Below are positions 8,304 through 16,432 of a stretch of DNA of 64,000 nucleotides, in pieces; position 1 is the stretch's first letter; the number at the start of each line of letters is the position of its first letter. The stretch is from positions 62,001 to 126,000 of the forward strand of contig NZ_JAOARO010000087.1 of assembly GCF_025211055.1 (NCBI RefSeq), written 5' to 3'. The notes under the pieces were generated by a model. It made no database searches. It was not told the origin of the DNA and saw only the letters and a program-made list of their open reading frames with translations. This stretch comes from Vallitalea sp. GTDB lineage: Bacteria; Bacillota; Clostridia; Lachnospirales; Vallitaleaceae. The position numbers and the translations under genes were made by a program.

Positions 8304-8456
8304 AATTAATCTTAAAATAATGGGGGTAGAATCTTGATATAAGACTACTAAGAGAAACAATCAGTTCTAGCTGCTAGAAGAACAGGATGATAGGTATATT
8401 CAGAAGGATGCCCTCGTTGATAGGATTAGATATAATGCTAAGCTAATAAATGGAAA
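8304..8456 (+). other. Unexplained non-coding stretch before a terminator
   Basis: About 150 bases between the kinase stop and a bidirectional terminator, with no open frame. It holds a small perfect hairpin (TTCTAG-CTG-CTAGAA). It also contains words that recall the 3' end of 23S rRNA (AAGACTAC at 8341, GATGATAGG at 8386, GTTGATAGG at 8416). It could be a 3' UTR, a small RNA or a decayed rRNA fragment. No convincing promoter was seen. Confidence 0.3.
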
Positions 8457-8500
8457 AATGACTCTTCAAAAATATTAAGTATTGAAGAGTCATTTTATTT
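8454..8500. terminator. Bidirectional intrinsic terminator
   Basis: A perfect 13-bp stem, AATGACTCTTCAA (8457-8469) with TTGAAGAGTCATT (8482-8494). T-rich sequence follows on the plus side and five A lie on the other side, so it can stop transcription both from the kinase and from the minus-strand gene at 8520-8918. Confidence 0.85.
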
Positions 8501-8519
8501 ATAGTATTATTTTTAACAG

Positions 8520-8918
8520 CTATCTCTTTTTATTTGCTTTTTGCTGTTCCTTTTGATATGCTTGATCATATTTTTTCCATTGTTTATAATTTTTTTGTTT
8601 TTCTTTTTTTGTATCCTTTATTTGGTCATTTAATTTATCAATATTATTTTGATGATATTTTTGTATTTCACTACCTTTATATTTTTTCTTTTGTTCTTCT
8701 TGGTATTTCTTTTGCTTTTTATAATAATCAATTTTTTTATCGTTTTCTATATATTGTTTTGCATTTTCGTATGCTTTGTCTAAATTATTTTTTGCTCTTT
8801 TAGATTTTGGGACACGAATTCCTGTTTCATATTCTCTTATCCATTTATCTACTTCATAAGTTTTTCTATTACCTTGATGTTGGATACTATTTTCTTGTTC
8901 GCTATTAGTCATATTCAT
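8520..8918 (-). CDS. Lys/Gln/Tyr-rich hypothetical protein, 132 aa
   Basis: Minus-strand start at 8918 with AGAGG about 7 bases upstream, ending just before the bidirectional terminator. That arrangement favours this strand over the 89-codon frame on the plus strand. The protein is extremely hydrophilic and basic: an N-terminal segment (…DKWIREYETGIRVPKSKRAKNNLDKAYENAK) and then long charged helix (YYKKQKKYQEEQKKKYKG, KWKKYDQAYQKEQQKANKKR) likely to form a coiled coil. No signal or membrane segment. Family unknown. The composition resembles DNA-binding or spore small basic proteins, without a specific match. Confidence 0.6.
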   Translation of the reverse strand: MNMTNSEQENSIQHQGNRKTYEVDKWIREYETGIRVPKSKRAKNNLDKAYENAKQYIENDKKIDYYKKQKKYQEEQKKKYKGSEIQKYHQNNIDKLNDQIKDTKKEKQKNYKQWKKYDQAYQKEQQKANKKR

Positions 8919-9044
8919 TATAACCTCTTATTATTGTACTTGCTTCATTATATTTTAAGTTATGAAACATGTTACTCTAATAAATATAATGAACAATTAA
9001 TATAAGGTTAGTTATAGTCAAATTGATTGAGAATATTACTGGGT

Positions 9045-9395
9045 TTAAACAAGAATTTGATTTTTGTTATCTAGAACAACAACTTTTGGTTTATAGTTTT
9101 TAGCTTCTTCTTTATCCATCAATGCGTAGGCGATAATGATTATTATATCACCTGGTTGTACAAGTCTGGCAGCTGCTCCGTTTAGACATATGGTACCGCT
9201 GTTACGTTCTCCTTTTATTACATATGTCTCTAATCGAGAGCCGTTATTATTATTAACTATCTGCACTTTCTGTCCAGGCAATATATCTGCTAATTCCATT
9301 AGGTGTTCATCAATGGTGATGCTTCCTACATAGTTGAGGTTAGCATCAGTTACAGTTGCTCTGTGTAGTTTTCCTGTCATCATTTCAATTAACAT
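9045..9395 (-). CDS. panD: Aspartate 1-decarboxylase
   Basis: 116 aa. Converts L-aspartate to beta-alanine for pantothenate synthesis in the cytosol. The pyruvoyl-forming self-cleavage site is intact at Gly24-Ser25 (NYVGSITID), with K9 (GKLHRATVT) and the conserved [13 protein letters not shown] and CLNGAAARL blocks. Length is typical. It is the last gene of panG-panB-panC-panD, one base after the panC stop, so it belongs to a translationally close operon that supplies both halves of pantothenate. Confidence 0.97.
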   Translation of the reverse strand: MLIEMMTGKLHRATVTDANLNYVGSITIDEHLMELADILPGQKVQIVNNNNGSRLETYVIKGERNSGTICLNGAAARLVQPGDIIIIIAYALMDKEEAKNYKPKVVVLDNKNQILV

Positions 9396-9396
9396 A

Positions 9397-10245
9397 TTAG
9401 ATTACCTCCATTCTTAGATTATCAATCAATCTTGTTTGACCGATTTTAACAGCAAGAGCAATGAGAATATTACCCTGAATATAATCTATATCTTTAAGTG
9501 TATCTTCATTAACTATGCTTATATAGTCTATAGTTGATGAAGGTTTTTCTTCAATCATTTTTTTAATGATATCTTTTATGATTGTGGCTGATTGTTCACC
9601 GTTTTTGATACACTCTTTTGATTTTTGGAGAGATTCATATAAAATAGTAGCTTGATTGCGCTCTTCATGATTTAGGTATGTGTTACGAGAACTTAATGCT
9701 AGACCATCATTTTCCCTTACAATAGGGCAGATGATTATATCAATAGGCATGTTCATGTCTTTAACCATTTTCTTGATGACTATAGCCTGTTGAGCATCTT
9801 TTTGTCCAAAATAAGCTTGATTTGGCTGAACTATATTGAATAATTTAGTTACAATAGTTGTTACACCTCTAAAATGAGTAGGTCTTGATTTACCACATAG
9901 ATTATCTGTAAGATTGTTAACAGTGACATAAGTAGCGTGATTATCTAGGTACATTACCCCATTGGTTGGTATGAAAATAACATCTACTCCCGCTTCATTG
10001 GCAAGCTTTTTATCATTTTCTATATCTTTTGGGTATTTATCCAAATCTTCAGTAGGACCAAATTGAGTGGGATTTACATAGATACTTAGTACTGTTATAT
10101 CATTATCTGTAACTGATTTTTGTACTAAAGAGATATGTCCCTTATGTAGATATCCCATAGTAGGCACTAAACCTATAGTTTTGCCTTCTGTACGATAGAT
10201 TTCCAGATGTTTTCGCAGTTTATTTATATCATTAAATATTTTCAT
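9397..10245 (-). CDS. panC: Pantothenate synthetase
   Basis: 282 aa, the standard length. Condenses pantoate and beta-alanine with ATP. Shows the HIGH-type motif ([11 protein letters not shown]), the [14 protein letters not shown] substrate loop, the FGQKDAQQ motif and the KMSKS-like SSRNTYL region. The ATG overlaps the panB stop (ATGA) and GGAGGG precedes it, so it is translationally coupled to panB. Confidence 0.97.
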   Translation of the reverse strand: MKIFNDINKLRKHLEIYRTEGKTIGLVPTMGYLHKGHISLVQKSVTDNDITVLSIYVNPTQFGPTEDLDKYPKDIENDKKLANEAGVDVIFIPTNGVMYLDNHATYVTVNNLTDNLCGKSRPTHFRGVTTIVTKLFNIVQPNQAYFGQKDAQQAIVIKKMVKDMNMPIDIIICPIVRENDGLALSSRNTYLNHEERNQATILYESLQKSKECIKNGEQSATIIKDIIKKMIEEKPSSTIDYISIVNEDTLKDIDYIQGNILIALAVKIGQTRLIDNLRMEVI

Positions 10246-11090
10246 GATTTTTTCCCTCCACCATATATTGAATCAATTACATCCTGCTTTATATGAAAAA
10301 CGTGTTCTTTACTAGGAAAAGTCTTTTGTTTTACGTCTCTTATATAATTGCTGACAGCTTTCATGATTTCATCTTGTACATTAGAATACTGCTTAACAAA
10401 TTTTGGTACTATATCAGAATATAGGTTCAATATATCATTGGTGACTAATACCTGACCATCACAGTCAGAACCTGCACCGATACCTATAGTAGGAATTTCT
10501 ACCTTTTCTGTAATAAGTTTTGCTAATTCCGTTGGTATACATTCAAGTACAATTGCAAATGCTCCGGCTTCTTCTAGAGCCATTGCATCTTCAAGTAATT
10601 TTTTAGCTTTTTCTTCAGATTTTCCTTGAATATAATAACCGCCTAATTGATTAATTGATTGAGGGGTTAGTCCTATATGTCCCATAACAGGGATTCCTGC
10701 ATTTATAATTGCTTTGGTTTGCTTTATTACTTCTGTTCCGCCTTCAAGTTTTACAGCATTAGCTTTGCCTTCTTGAACTAGACGTCCTGCATTTCTCACA
10801 GCTTCGTATTTTCCTGTGTGGTAAGTTAGGAAGGGAAGGTCAGCAACGATTAATGAGTGTTTACTGCCTCTAGAAACTGCTTTTACATGATGAAGCATAT
10901 CTTCTATAGTTACCTCTGTAGTATTTTCATAACCTAAGATAACCATTCCTAATGAATCGCCAACCAATATTATGTCAATACCTGTTTCATCTAGTATAGC
11001 TGCTGTAGGGTAGTCATATGCTGTCAACATTGTTATTATTTTGTTATTCTTTTTCTTGTTCCTTATTGTTTGTGTAGTTACAGTTTTCAC
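10242..11090 (-). CDS. panB: 3-methyl-2-oxobutanoate hydroxymethyltransferase
   Basis: 282 aa. Makes ketopantoate from alpha-ketoisovalerate and methylene-tetrahydrofolate. Metal and substrate motifs are present: VGDSLGMV, VADLPFLTYH, AVKLEGG and the catalytic-Glu region VLECIP; GIGAGSDCDGQ near the end is also conserved. The start is GTG at 11090 with AAAGGAGG upstream. The first 15 codons overlap the end of panG in another frame (47 bases), an unusually long overlap, but no later Met would keep the N-terminal strand. Confidence 0.96.
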   Translation of the reverse strand: MKTVTTQTIRNKKKNNKIITMLTAYDYPTAAILDETGIDIILVGDSLGMVILGYENTTEVTIEDMLHHVKAVSRGSKHSLIVADLPFLTYHTGKYEAVRNAGRLVQEGKANAVKLEGGTEVIKQTKAIINAGIPVMGHIGLTPQSINQLGGYYIQGKSEEKAKKLLEDAMALEEAGAFAIVLECIPTELAKLITEKVEIPTIGIGAGSDCDGQVLVTNDILNLYSDIVPKFVKQYSNVQDEIMKAVSNYIRDVKQKTFPSKEHVFHIKQDVIDSIYGGGKKS

Positions 11091-11946
11091 CTTGTAATAC
11101 CTCCTTTAAAGTATTTAGAGTGTATTCGTTTAATTTGTTTTGTTTTTTTACTAGACTTAGAGTTCTATCACCTAGTAAACGATAAAATTGTTCCAGGCTT
11201 CTATCTTCTCTAGATAAAGCTCGTATATGTGTCTTGATAGTATGGACATCACCTCGAGCCATAGGTCCAGTCAGAGCATTCACAGTCCCTTTTTCAAAAA
11301 TGTTATTGATTGTTCCTTTTACTAAGGATTCTATTAGTTCTAATGATGATTCCTGCTTTAATCCAATTCTGTTAAGAGTTTCTAATCCTGTATCAATTAC
11401 AGTAACAAGATAGTTAGATACTATACAAGCTGCTGCATGGTATAGGGACTTTTGCTCTGAACTTATGTTGTGTATTTCTAAATTAATATTTAGCAGTATT
11501 TTTCTGAAATCATCAGTCAAGTTTCCTTTACCTTCTAATGTAAGTGGTGTTTGCGGTAACATGGTTAATGCATAATTAATATCAGCAAATGATAACATAG
11601 GATGTAGTGATAGGGTAGTTGAACCTAATTTGGAAAGAGGTTCAAGTATAGTGGAGGGATGAGTACCACTTGTATGACAAACCACTTTATCATCCCATTT
11701 TGCATTTATTGATATTAATTGAAGGACAACATCTTCTATTAAGTCATCAGGAGTAGTTATCATGATATATTTTGATGAATCAACTAATTGGGTAATATTT
11801 TCATAAGTATTGCTATTGGTTAAAGCAGCACTTTTCTTAGCTGATGCAAGTGACTTACTATTATAACCACTGATAGGTAGATGCATATTGTTAAAATACA
11901 TACCTAATGTTGTTCCAACTTTTCCAGCTCCTATAAATCCAAACAT
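11044..11946 (-). CDS. panG: PanG-type ketopantoate reductase (Rossmann/DUF2520)
   Basis: 300 aa. N-terminal Rossmann domain with the dinucleotide motif GFIGAGKVG, and C-terminal DUF2520 helical domain (HAAACIVSNYLV, LTGPMARGDVHTIKTH). It is not the classic PanE family. PanG was first shown in Francisella to reduce ketopantoate with NADPH, and homologues occur in several Clostridia and enterococci lacking PanE. Being first gene of panGBCD supplies the missing reductase and strongly supports the call. GGAGG lies 6 bases before the ATG. Confidence 0.85.
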   Translation of the reverse strand: MFGFIGAGKVGTTLGMYFNNMHLPISGYNSKSLASAKKSAALTNSNTYENITQLVDSSKYIMITTPDDLIEDVVLQLISINAKWDDKVVCHTSGTHPSTILEPLSKLGSTTLSLHPMLSFADINYALTMLPQTPLTLEGKGNLTDDFRKILLNINLEIHNISSEQKSLYHAAACIVSNYLVTVIDTGLETLNRIGLKQESSLELIESLVKGTINNIFEKGTVNALTGPMARGDVHTIKTHIRALSREDRSLEQFYRLLGDRTLSLVKKQNKLNEYTLNTLKEVLQGENCNYTNNKEQEKE

Positions 11947-11976
11947 TGAAACCTCCTATTTTTTCATAAGCTACAT

Positions 11977-12012
11977 TAAAAAAACCTTCTTAGACAGCGT
12001 CTAAGAAGGTAG
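11977..12012 (-). terminator. Intrinsic terminator between coaBC and panG
   Basis: On the minus strand ACCTTCTTAGAC and GTCTAAGAAGGT form a 12-bp stem with a 3-base loop, then six or more T. It lies downstream of coaBC and only about 30 bases before the panG start, so it could be the coaBC terminator or lie within a panG leader. Confidence 0.8.
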
Positions 12013-12094
12013 GATATAATAATTAATATACCATGTTTTTCCTTGATACTGTCTTTGTTCTATGAATCAAAGCAGATATTATCTATTAAATTTT

Positions 12095-13291
12095 TTAGAG
12101 ATTAGCTATAATATAATCCAGTATACTATGGGCTAATTGTTTTTTAGGCATAACTGGATAGGTTTTCTTATTACCTTTTTTGTCAATTAATGTTACACAA
12201 TTGGTATCAGTGCCAAAACCGGCATCTGCCCTAGTGACATCATTAACTATTATCATGTCAATATTTTTTTTCTTCAGTTTACTAATTCCATTTTCCATAA
12301 CATCGTTGGTTTCAGCTGCAAATCCCACTATTAATTGTTCTGGGGTTTTGTGCATGCCGATCCATTTTAGTATGTCTGGATTACGGGTTAGTGTAAGCTT
12401 GAAATCATCGTCTGATTTTTTTATTTTTTTATCTACATAAACCTCTGGGCGATAGTCTGCTACAGCTGCAGATTTAATAATTATATTCTGGTCTTTCAGA
12501 TTGTCTTTCACGGCAGTAAACATTTCTTCAGCTGATTCAATCTGAATATATTTTTTTAGGTTATTGGGTTTTTCTAAGGTAACAGGTCCAGATATTAATG
12601 TTACTTCTGCTCCTTTTATCACTGCTGCTTCAGCAATAGAATAACCCATTTTGCCAGAAGAATGATTGGTCATATAACGAACTGGGTCAAGAGCTTCTCT
12701 TGTTGGTCCAGCTGTTATCAATATTTTTTGTCCAGCAAAAGGTTTATCATCTAATAAATTCATGGTAATTGATTCAATAATAGTGTCTACATTGGCTAGT
12801 TTTCCTATGCCTAAGTCACCACATGCTAATCTTCCTGAATCTGGCTTAATGAATTTATAGCCATGATTCTTTAGTTTTTTAATATTATCTTGTACTATAG
12901 GATTTTGATACATGTTGGTATTCATAGCAGGGGCAATAACTATAGGTGCTTTAGTTGCCATGATGGTTGTTGATAACATATCATCTGCTATTCCATTTGC
13001 TATTTTACCTATTATGTTAGCTGTAGCAGGAGCAACTAGAAACAAATCAGCTGACTTGGCTAAAGCAATATGTTCAATATCCCATTGAACTATTTTATCA
13101 AACATATCTACAATCACAGGTTGCCATGATAATGATTGAAACGTCAAGGGTGCAACAAATTCTGTAGCTGATTTAGTCATAATTACATGTACATCAGCAT
13201 TTAATTTCTTTAGTTTACTAACAAGGTCACATACCTTGTATACTGCAATTCCACCACTTACACCAATAACGATAGTTTTTCCTTTTAGCAT
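12095..13291 (-). CDS. coaBC: Bifunctional phosphopantothenoylcysteine decarboxylase / phosphopantothenate-cysteine ligase
   Basis: 398 aa, typical length. CoaC domain (about 1-185): flavin-binding GVSGGIAVYK, active-site H74 (IEHIALA), PAMNTNMY, and the CGDLGIGKL loop with its Cys. CoaB domain (about 188-398): ITAGPTREALDPVR, MTNHSSGKMG, and the KKIKK Lys. Converts 4'-phosphopantothenate to 4'-phosphopantetheine in CoA synthesis. It lies upstream of panGBCD with its own promoter and a terminator in between, so most of the pathway sits in one block. Confidence 0.96.
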   Translation of the reverse strand: MLKGKTIVIGVSGGIAVYKVCDLVSKLKKLNADVHVIMTKSATEFVAPLTFQSLSWQPVIVDMFDKIVQWDIEHIALAKSADLFLVAPATANIIGKIANGIADDMLSTTIMATKAPIVIAPAMNTNMYQNPIVQDNIKKLKNHGYKFIKPDSGRLACGDLGIGKLANVDTIIESITMNLLDDKPFAGQKILITAGPTREALDPVRYMTNHSSGKMGYSIAEAAVIKGAEVTLISGPVTLEKPNNLKKYIQIESAEEMFTAVKDNLKDQNIIIKSAAVADYRPEVYVDKKIKKSDDDFKLTLTRNPDILKWIGMHKTPEQLIVGFAAETNDVMENGISKLKKKNIDMIIVNDVTRADAGFGTDTNCVTLIDKKGNKKTYPVMPKKQLAHSILDYIIANL

Positions 13292-13321
13292 TTGGAAATC
13301 TCCTTTCGGTGTAGTATCTTC

Positions 13322-13350
13322 AATATACCACTAGAAAAAGTAAAAATCAA
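13322..13350 (-). promoter_or_regulatory. Sigma-A promoter of coaBC
   Basis: Read on the minus strand: -35 TTGATT, 17-bp spacer, -10 TATATT, about 30 bases upstream of the coaBC start and its AAAGGAGA site. Confidence 0.65.
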
Positions 13351-13431
13351 TATTAATTTTAAATTTAATGTTATAGCTATAGTAAATTATTTTATGGAGT
13401 AACATGTAACATAGAATTATTATCTGTTTTA

Positions 13432-13440
13432 TGGTATAAT
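13432..13440 (+). promoter_or_regulatory. Extended -10 promoter of the diguanylate cyclase gene
   Basis: TGGTATAAT: a perfect -10 with the TG extension, no good -35. The expected start leaves a leader of about 110 bases before the TTG at 13558. I saw no c-di-GMP riboswitch signature in that leader. Confidence 0.5.
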
Positions 13441-13557
13441 ATGTACATAGTGCGAGTTATAAGTAATATATAGAATAACGATGTTTATTATTAAAAGAGT
13501 AAAGTTATTATGAATCTCTTCACTTGTTTGTAGACTGATAATACGGAGGGACTATAT

Positions 13558-14892
13558 TTGAAACTTAAAACAAAGAGACAACAATTTATCTGTTCTATGG
13601 GTATAGGTGTTTCTATAAGTATAGTTATTATGACATTGTTTTTTTTATCTATTGATACTATAGAAAACAAATATAATCAAAGACAGAGGTTAGAAGTTTT
13701 AGAAAGATTTCTTAGGTTTCAATCAAGAGCAGAAACTATTATTAATGAGAGTATTAATTTATTAGAAGGGTATATGACATATATAAAAATCAATCCAGAT
13801 ATTTCAGAAGAAGATTCGAATAAATATCTAGATAATCTTTTATCCACAAAAAAAACCCTTATAAGAAATATAGGGATTATGGAGGATACAACAGTAATAT
13901 GGAATTATCCAAGAGAAGGTAATAAAGAAGTTATAGGAGTCGATTTGACGACAATAACTAGTCAGAAAGATGATATAATTAAGGTAAAAAAAACATTAAA
14001 ACGCTTATTTATTGGACCTGTAAATTTAATTCAAGGAGGAGTTGGATTCATAGCTCGTTTACCAATAGTCTTTGAAGGAGAATATAAGGGGCAGATAAGC
14101 GTTGTTTTAGATGGAGATAAATATCTCGAATATATGGATGTAATTGCAGAAGAATCAAAGCTTAATGTAACCATATATAATCTAGAGGATTTCCCTTTGC
14201 AACCCTTTCATGGTGATAGCAAATTAATTGACAGAGAGGGTCTAGTTCTAAATATTGAAATTCTTAATAATAAATGGAAAGTTGTTATAGAACCATTACA
14301 TGGATGGAAAAAAAATAAAACAATAATTTTGGCTTATAGAGCGTTAAGTATATTAATCGGCCTAATAATTGGTATCTTTCTCCATATAATTTTCTATACA
14401 AGGTACCAGTTAAACTATCAAGCTATGAATGATCAATTGACAGGATTAAATAATAGATATTTTTTAGATTACTATTATCAAACTATATTAAAAAAAGCAG
14501 AAGCAAATAATGAATTTATTGGTCTATTCTTAATTGATATTAATCATTTTAAAGCCATAAATGATAATTATGGTCACAAGGTTGGAGATTTAGTCTTGAT
14601 TGAATTCGCTAAGAGAATCCAAGCTATTGGAATTAATAAAAAAAGAGGATTTAGAATAGGTGGGGATGAATTTCTTATCTTAGTTTCTGATATCAATGAA
14701 TTACAAGATTTAGAATATGCTTTTAGAATAATAAGGGAAGAAACATTATTTAGATTTAAATATCAAGATAATCATATTGAGGTTGTACCTAGTATTGGAC
14801 TTGCTACTTATCCAATAGATGGAGATACCCTAGAAAGAATCATGAATGTTGCAGATTCTAGGATGTATGAAGAAAAAAGATTGTCAAAATAA
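13558..14892 (+). CDS. Membrane diguanylate cyclase with CHASE-type sensor
   Basis: 444 aa, TTG start 7 bases after GGAGGG. TM1 about 11-31; extracytoplasmic CHASE-like domain about 32-255 (RNIGIMEDTTVIWNYPREG…IGVDL); TM2 about 260-283; GGDEF domain about 290-444 with an intact active site (FRIGGDEFLIL) and substrate motifs (DINHFKAINDNYGH). It should make cyclic di-GMP from GTP in response to an external ligand. The RxxD inhibitory site normally found upstream of GGDEF is not present (INKK at that place), so product inhibition is probably absent. Monocistronic. Confidence 0.93.
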   Translation: MKLKTKRQQFICSMGIGVSISIVIMTLFFLSIDTIENKYNQRQRLEVLERFLRFQSRAETIINESINLLEGYMTYIKINPDISEEDSNKYLDNLLSTKKTLIRNIGIMEDTTVIWNYPREGNKEVIGVDLTTITSQKDDIIKVKKTLKRLFIGPVNLIQGGVGFIARLPIVFEGEYKGQISVVLDGDKYLEYMDVIAEESKLNVTIYNLEDFPLQPFHGDSKLIDREGLVLNIEILNNKWKVVIEPLHGWKKNKTIILAYRALSILIGLIIGIFLHIIFYTRYQLNYQAMNDQLTGLNNRYFLDYYYQTILKKAEANNEFIGLFLIDINHFKAINDNYGHKVGDLVLIEFAKRIQAIGINKKRGFRIGGDEFLILVSDINELQDLEYAFRIIREETLFRFKYQDNHIEVVPSIGLATYPIDGDTLERIMNVADSRMYEEKRLSK

Positions 14893-14904
14893 TATTACAA
14901 AGGG

Positions 14905-14948
14905 CATCTTACCAAAATTTATCTATTGGTAAGACAATCTTTTATTTT
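14905..14948 (+). terminator. Intrinsic terminator after diguanylate cyclase
   Basis: TCTTACCAA (14907-14915) pairs with TTGGTAAGA (14926-14934), followed by a T-rich stretch. Confidence 0.75.
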
Positions 14949-14975
14949 ATTAAATTCATAGATTTTATTGTAAAC

Positions 14976-15029
14976 ATGAAATACTCTGTTCATGATGGTC
15001 CAGGAATAAAATTAGTTACTGTCTCATAA
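14976..15029 (+). pseudogene. Relic of a glycyl-radical-enzyme activating protein N-terminus
   Basis: A 17-codon frame reads MKYSVHDGPGIKLVTVS and stops. SVHDGPGI is the hallmark N-terminal sequence of pyruvate-formate-lyase-activating-enzyme family radical SAM proteins. It normally comes just before the RT.VF.KGCPL.C region and the CxxxCxxC cluster, none of which follow here. Codons just before the ATG continue the likeness (KFIDFIVN). This looks like the remnant of a gene otherwise deleted. It lies between the cyclase terminator and the patatin promoter. Confidence 0.55.
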
Positions 15030-15058
15030 TTGAAAAAATAAATGTTTTGTATTATAAT
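15030..15058 (+). promoter_or_regulatory. Sigma-A promoter of the patatin gene
   Basis: -35 TTGAAA (15030-15035), 17-bp spacer, -10 TATAAT (15053-15058). It argues against any start upstream of about 15065 for the patatin gene. Confidence 0.7.
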
Positions 15059-15112
15059 TATACCAATGTTTATGAATCATTCGTATGTAATTATAAGGTG
15101 GTGTATTATGTA

Positions 15113-15961
15113 ATGTATCAAGCAACATTGGTGTTAGAGGGTGGTGCTACTAGAGGAGTATATACAGCAGGTATTTTGGATTATTTTATGGAGCAAGAAT
15201 TAGTAGTGTCTAATATATTAGGGGTTTCAGCAGGATCATGTAATTGTGTAGATTATATTTCTGGACAGATTGGAAGATCTAAGGATTGTATGATAATTAC
15301 TAAGAAAGAAAATGTGTATTATGGTATTAGGAAGCTTGTTAAAAAAGGCAAATTGATAGATATGGATTTATTATTTGATGACTTTGCTAATATAGTTTTT
15401 CCATTTGATTATGAGGCTTTTTTTGATTCTGATACTGAATGTGAAATAGTTGCTACTAATTGTGTAAGTGGAAAAGCGGAGTATATGAAACCTGATAAAA
15501 AAGAGGAACTTATGTCCATATGCAGAGCTTCTAGCAGTGTGCCTTTGATTGCACCTATGGTATGGATTAATGATATTCCATATCTTGATGGGGGTATTGC
15601 TGATTCTGTACCTATAGATAGAGCAATGGAGTTAGGAAATAAAAAGATTGTAGTTATATTAACAAGAAACAAGGGCTATCGTAAAAAAGTACCTTCAAAA
15701 ACTATGATAAGATTGTGCAAACGAAAATATGCGGCTTATCCAAGATTAATTTCTGCTTTGGAAAATAGGTATAAAGTATATAACAAAACAATGGATTATA
15801 TAGATGAACTTGAGAAAAAGGGAGATATTTTTGTTATGCGTCCAACTCTTCCTCCTGTTTCCAGATTTGAAAAAAGTGTGGAAAAGCTTAATGAGTTCTA
15901 TAATCATGGTTATGAGGATGGGAAGAAGGAGTATACAACATTGTTAGAATACATAAAATAA
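15113..15961 (+). CDS. Patatin-like phospholipase
   Basis: The ATG at 15113 is chosen because the longer frame (from 15047) would begin inside the promoter and because MYQATLVLEGG is the usual patatin beginning. 282 aa. Oxyanion loop EGGATRG (9-15), nucleophile elbow GVSAG with S39, catalytic Asp159 in YLDGGIAD: a complete Ser-Asp dyad. This is the YjjU/RssA-like bacterial subgroup, cytosolic serine esterases probably acting on phospholipids or acyl esters. There is no signal peptide. Monocistronic; substrate unknown. Confidence 0.88.
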   Translation: MYQATLVLEGGATRGVYTAGILDYFMEQELVVSNILGVSAGSCNCVDYISGQIGRSKDCMIITKKENVYYGIRKLVKKGKLIDMDLLFDDFANIVFPFDYEAFFDSDTECEIVATNCVSGKAEYMKPDKKEELMSICRASSSVPLIAPMVWINDIPYLDGGIADSVPIDRAMELGNKKIVVILTRNKGYRKKVPSKTMIRLCKRKYAAYPRLISALENRYKVYNKTMDYIDELEKKGDIFVMRPTLPPVSRFEKSVEKLNEFYNHGYEDGKKEYTTLLEYIK

Positions 15962-15997
15962 AATGGAAAATTAATTCTTTTTTGTAAATATTTTTAC

Positions 15998-16026
15998 TTG
16001 ATTTTTCTTTATAGATATAATATAAT
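15998..16026 (+). promoter_or_regulatory. Strong sigma-A promoter of the structured RNA
   Basis: -35 TTGATT (15998-16003), 17-bp spacer, perfect -10 TATAAT (16021-16026). No coding frame follows for about 400 bases; the expected transcript begins near 16033. Confidence 0.7.
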
Positions 16027-16032
16027 ATTTCT

Positions 16033-16350
16033 TACAATTTTCAACAAAAACCAGCCTTATACTAGTCTTATTCTAAAAAGATAAGGGGTCGCTCCCAAAG
16101 AAATTTTCTAGTGGGTCAAGCGAATAGGAATATGGTATCTTCTAAGTGGCTATCTGCATGACGGAAATCGTAGCAGACCTAAGAGATAAAATTAACTATT
16201 CGTCATGGTTGCTTAATAAGGTTAGATAACTGTCTTGTTAAAGAGGGTTGTGATTATAATATTAGAGTTATATAAATTAAATTAAATAATGGATATAATA
16301 AAAGATCTCTCTTCTAGTTGTATATAGAACTAGGAGAGAGATTTTATTTG
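16033..16350 (+). ncRNA. Independently transcribed structured non-coding RNA of about 300 nt
   Basis: The 470-base gap between two genes has a strong promoter at its head and a 15-bp terminator stem at its end, but no open frame. Between them are several helices: CCTTAT/ATAAGG (16055/16081), CCCA…TGGG (16094-16115), a long-range GCGAATAG/CTATTCGT stem (16120-16127 with 16196-16203), TCTGC/GCAGA with inner ACG/CGT (16153-16177), and TTAATAAG/CTTGTTAA (16213-16241). Local G+C is higher than in other spacers. It does not read as tmRNA, RNase P, SRP or Bacillus-type 6S RNA. The widespread clostridial raiA-motif RNA is one family to test; I cannot confirm it. Confidence 0.6.
16305..16350 (+). terminator. 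Intrinsic terminator of the structured RNA
   Basis: ATCTCTCTTCTAGTT pairs with AACTAGGAGAGAGAT (15 bp, one wobble) around an 8-base loop, followed by TTTATTTGATTTTT. Confidence 0.85.
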
Positions 16351-16432
16351 ATTTTTATTTATGTTATATATCTATTATGTTATAATATAGTCGATAAATG
16401 TAAAAAATGGTAAGTTTAAAGGGGAAAAATAT

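Noticed and set aside
8534-8803. 89-codon plus-strand frame, hydrophobic and Phe-rich
   Set aside because: It is the complement of the Lys-rich minus-strand gene; the Phe/Leu richness mirrors AAA/AAG-type codons, and it has no ribosome site.
11044-11090. Frameshift at the panG/panB 47-base overlap
   Set aside because: Both proteins end and begin normally and panB has its own AAAGGAGG, so overlap is a better explanation.
13441-13557. c-di-GMP riboswitch upstream of the diguanylate cyclase
   Set aside because: No GEMM-I or GEMM-II conserved core words were seen in the leader.
15047-15112. Longer N-terminus for the patatin protein
   Set aside because: It overlaps the -35/-10 promoter (15030-15058) and adds residues not seen in patatins.
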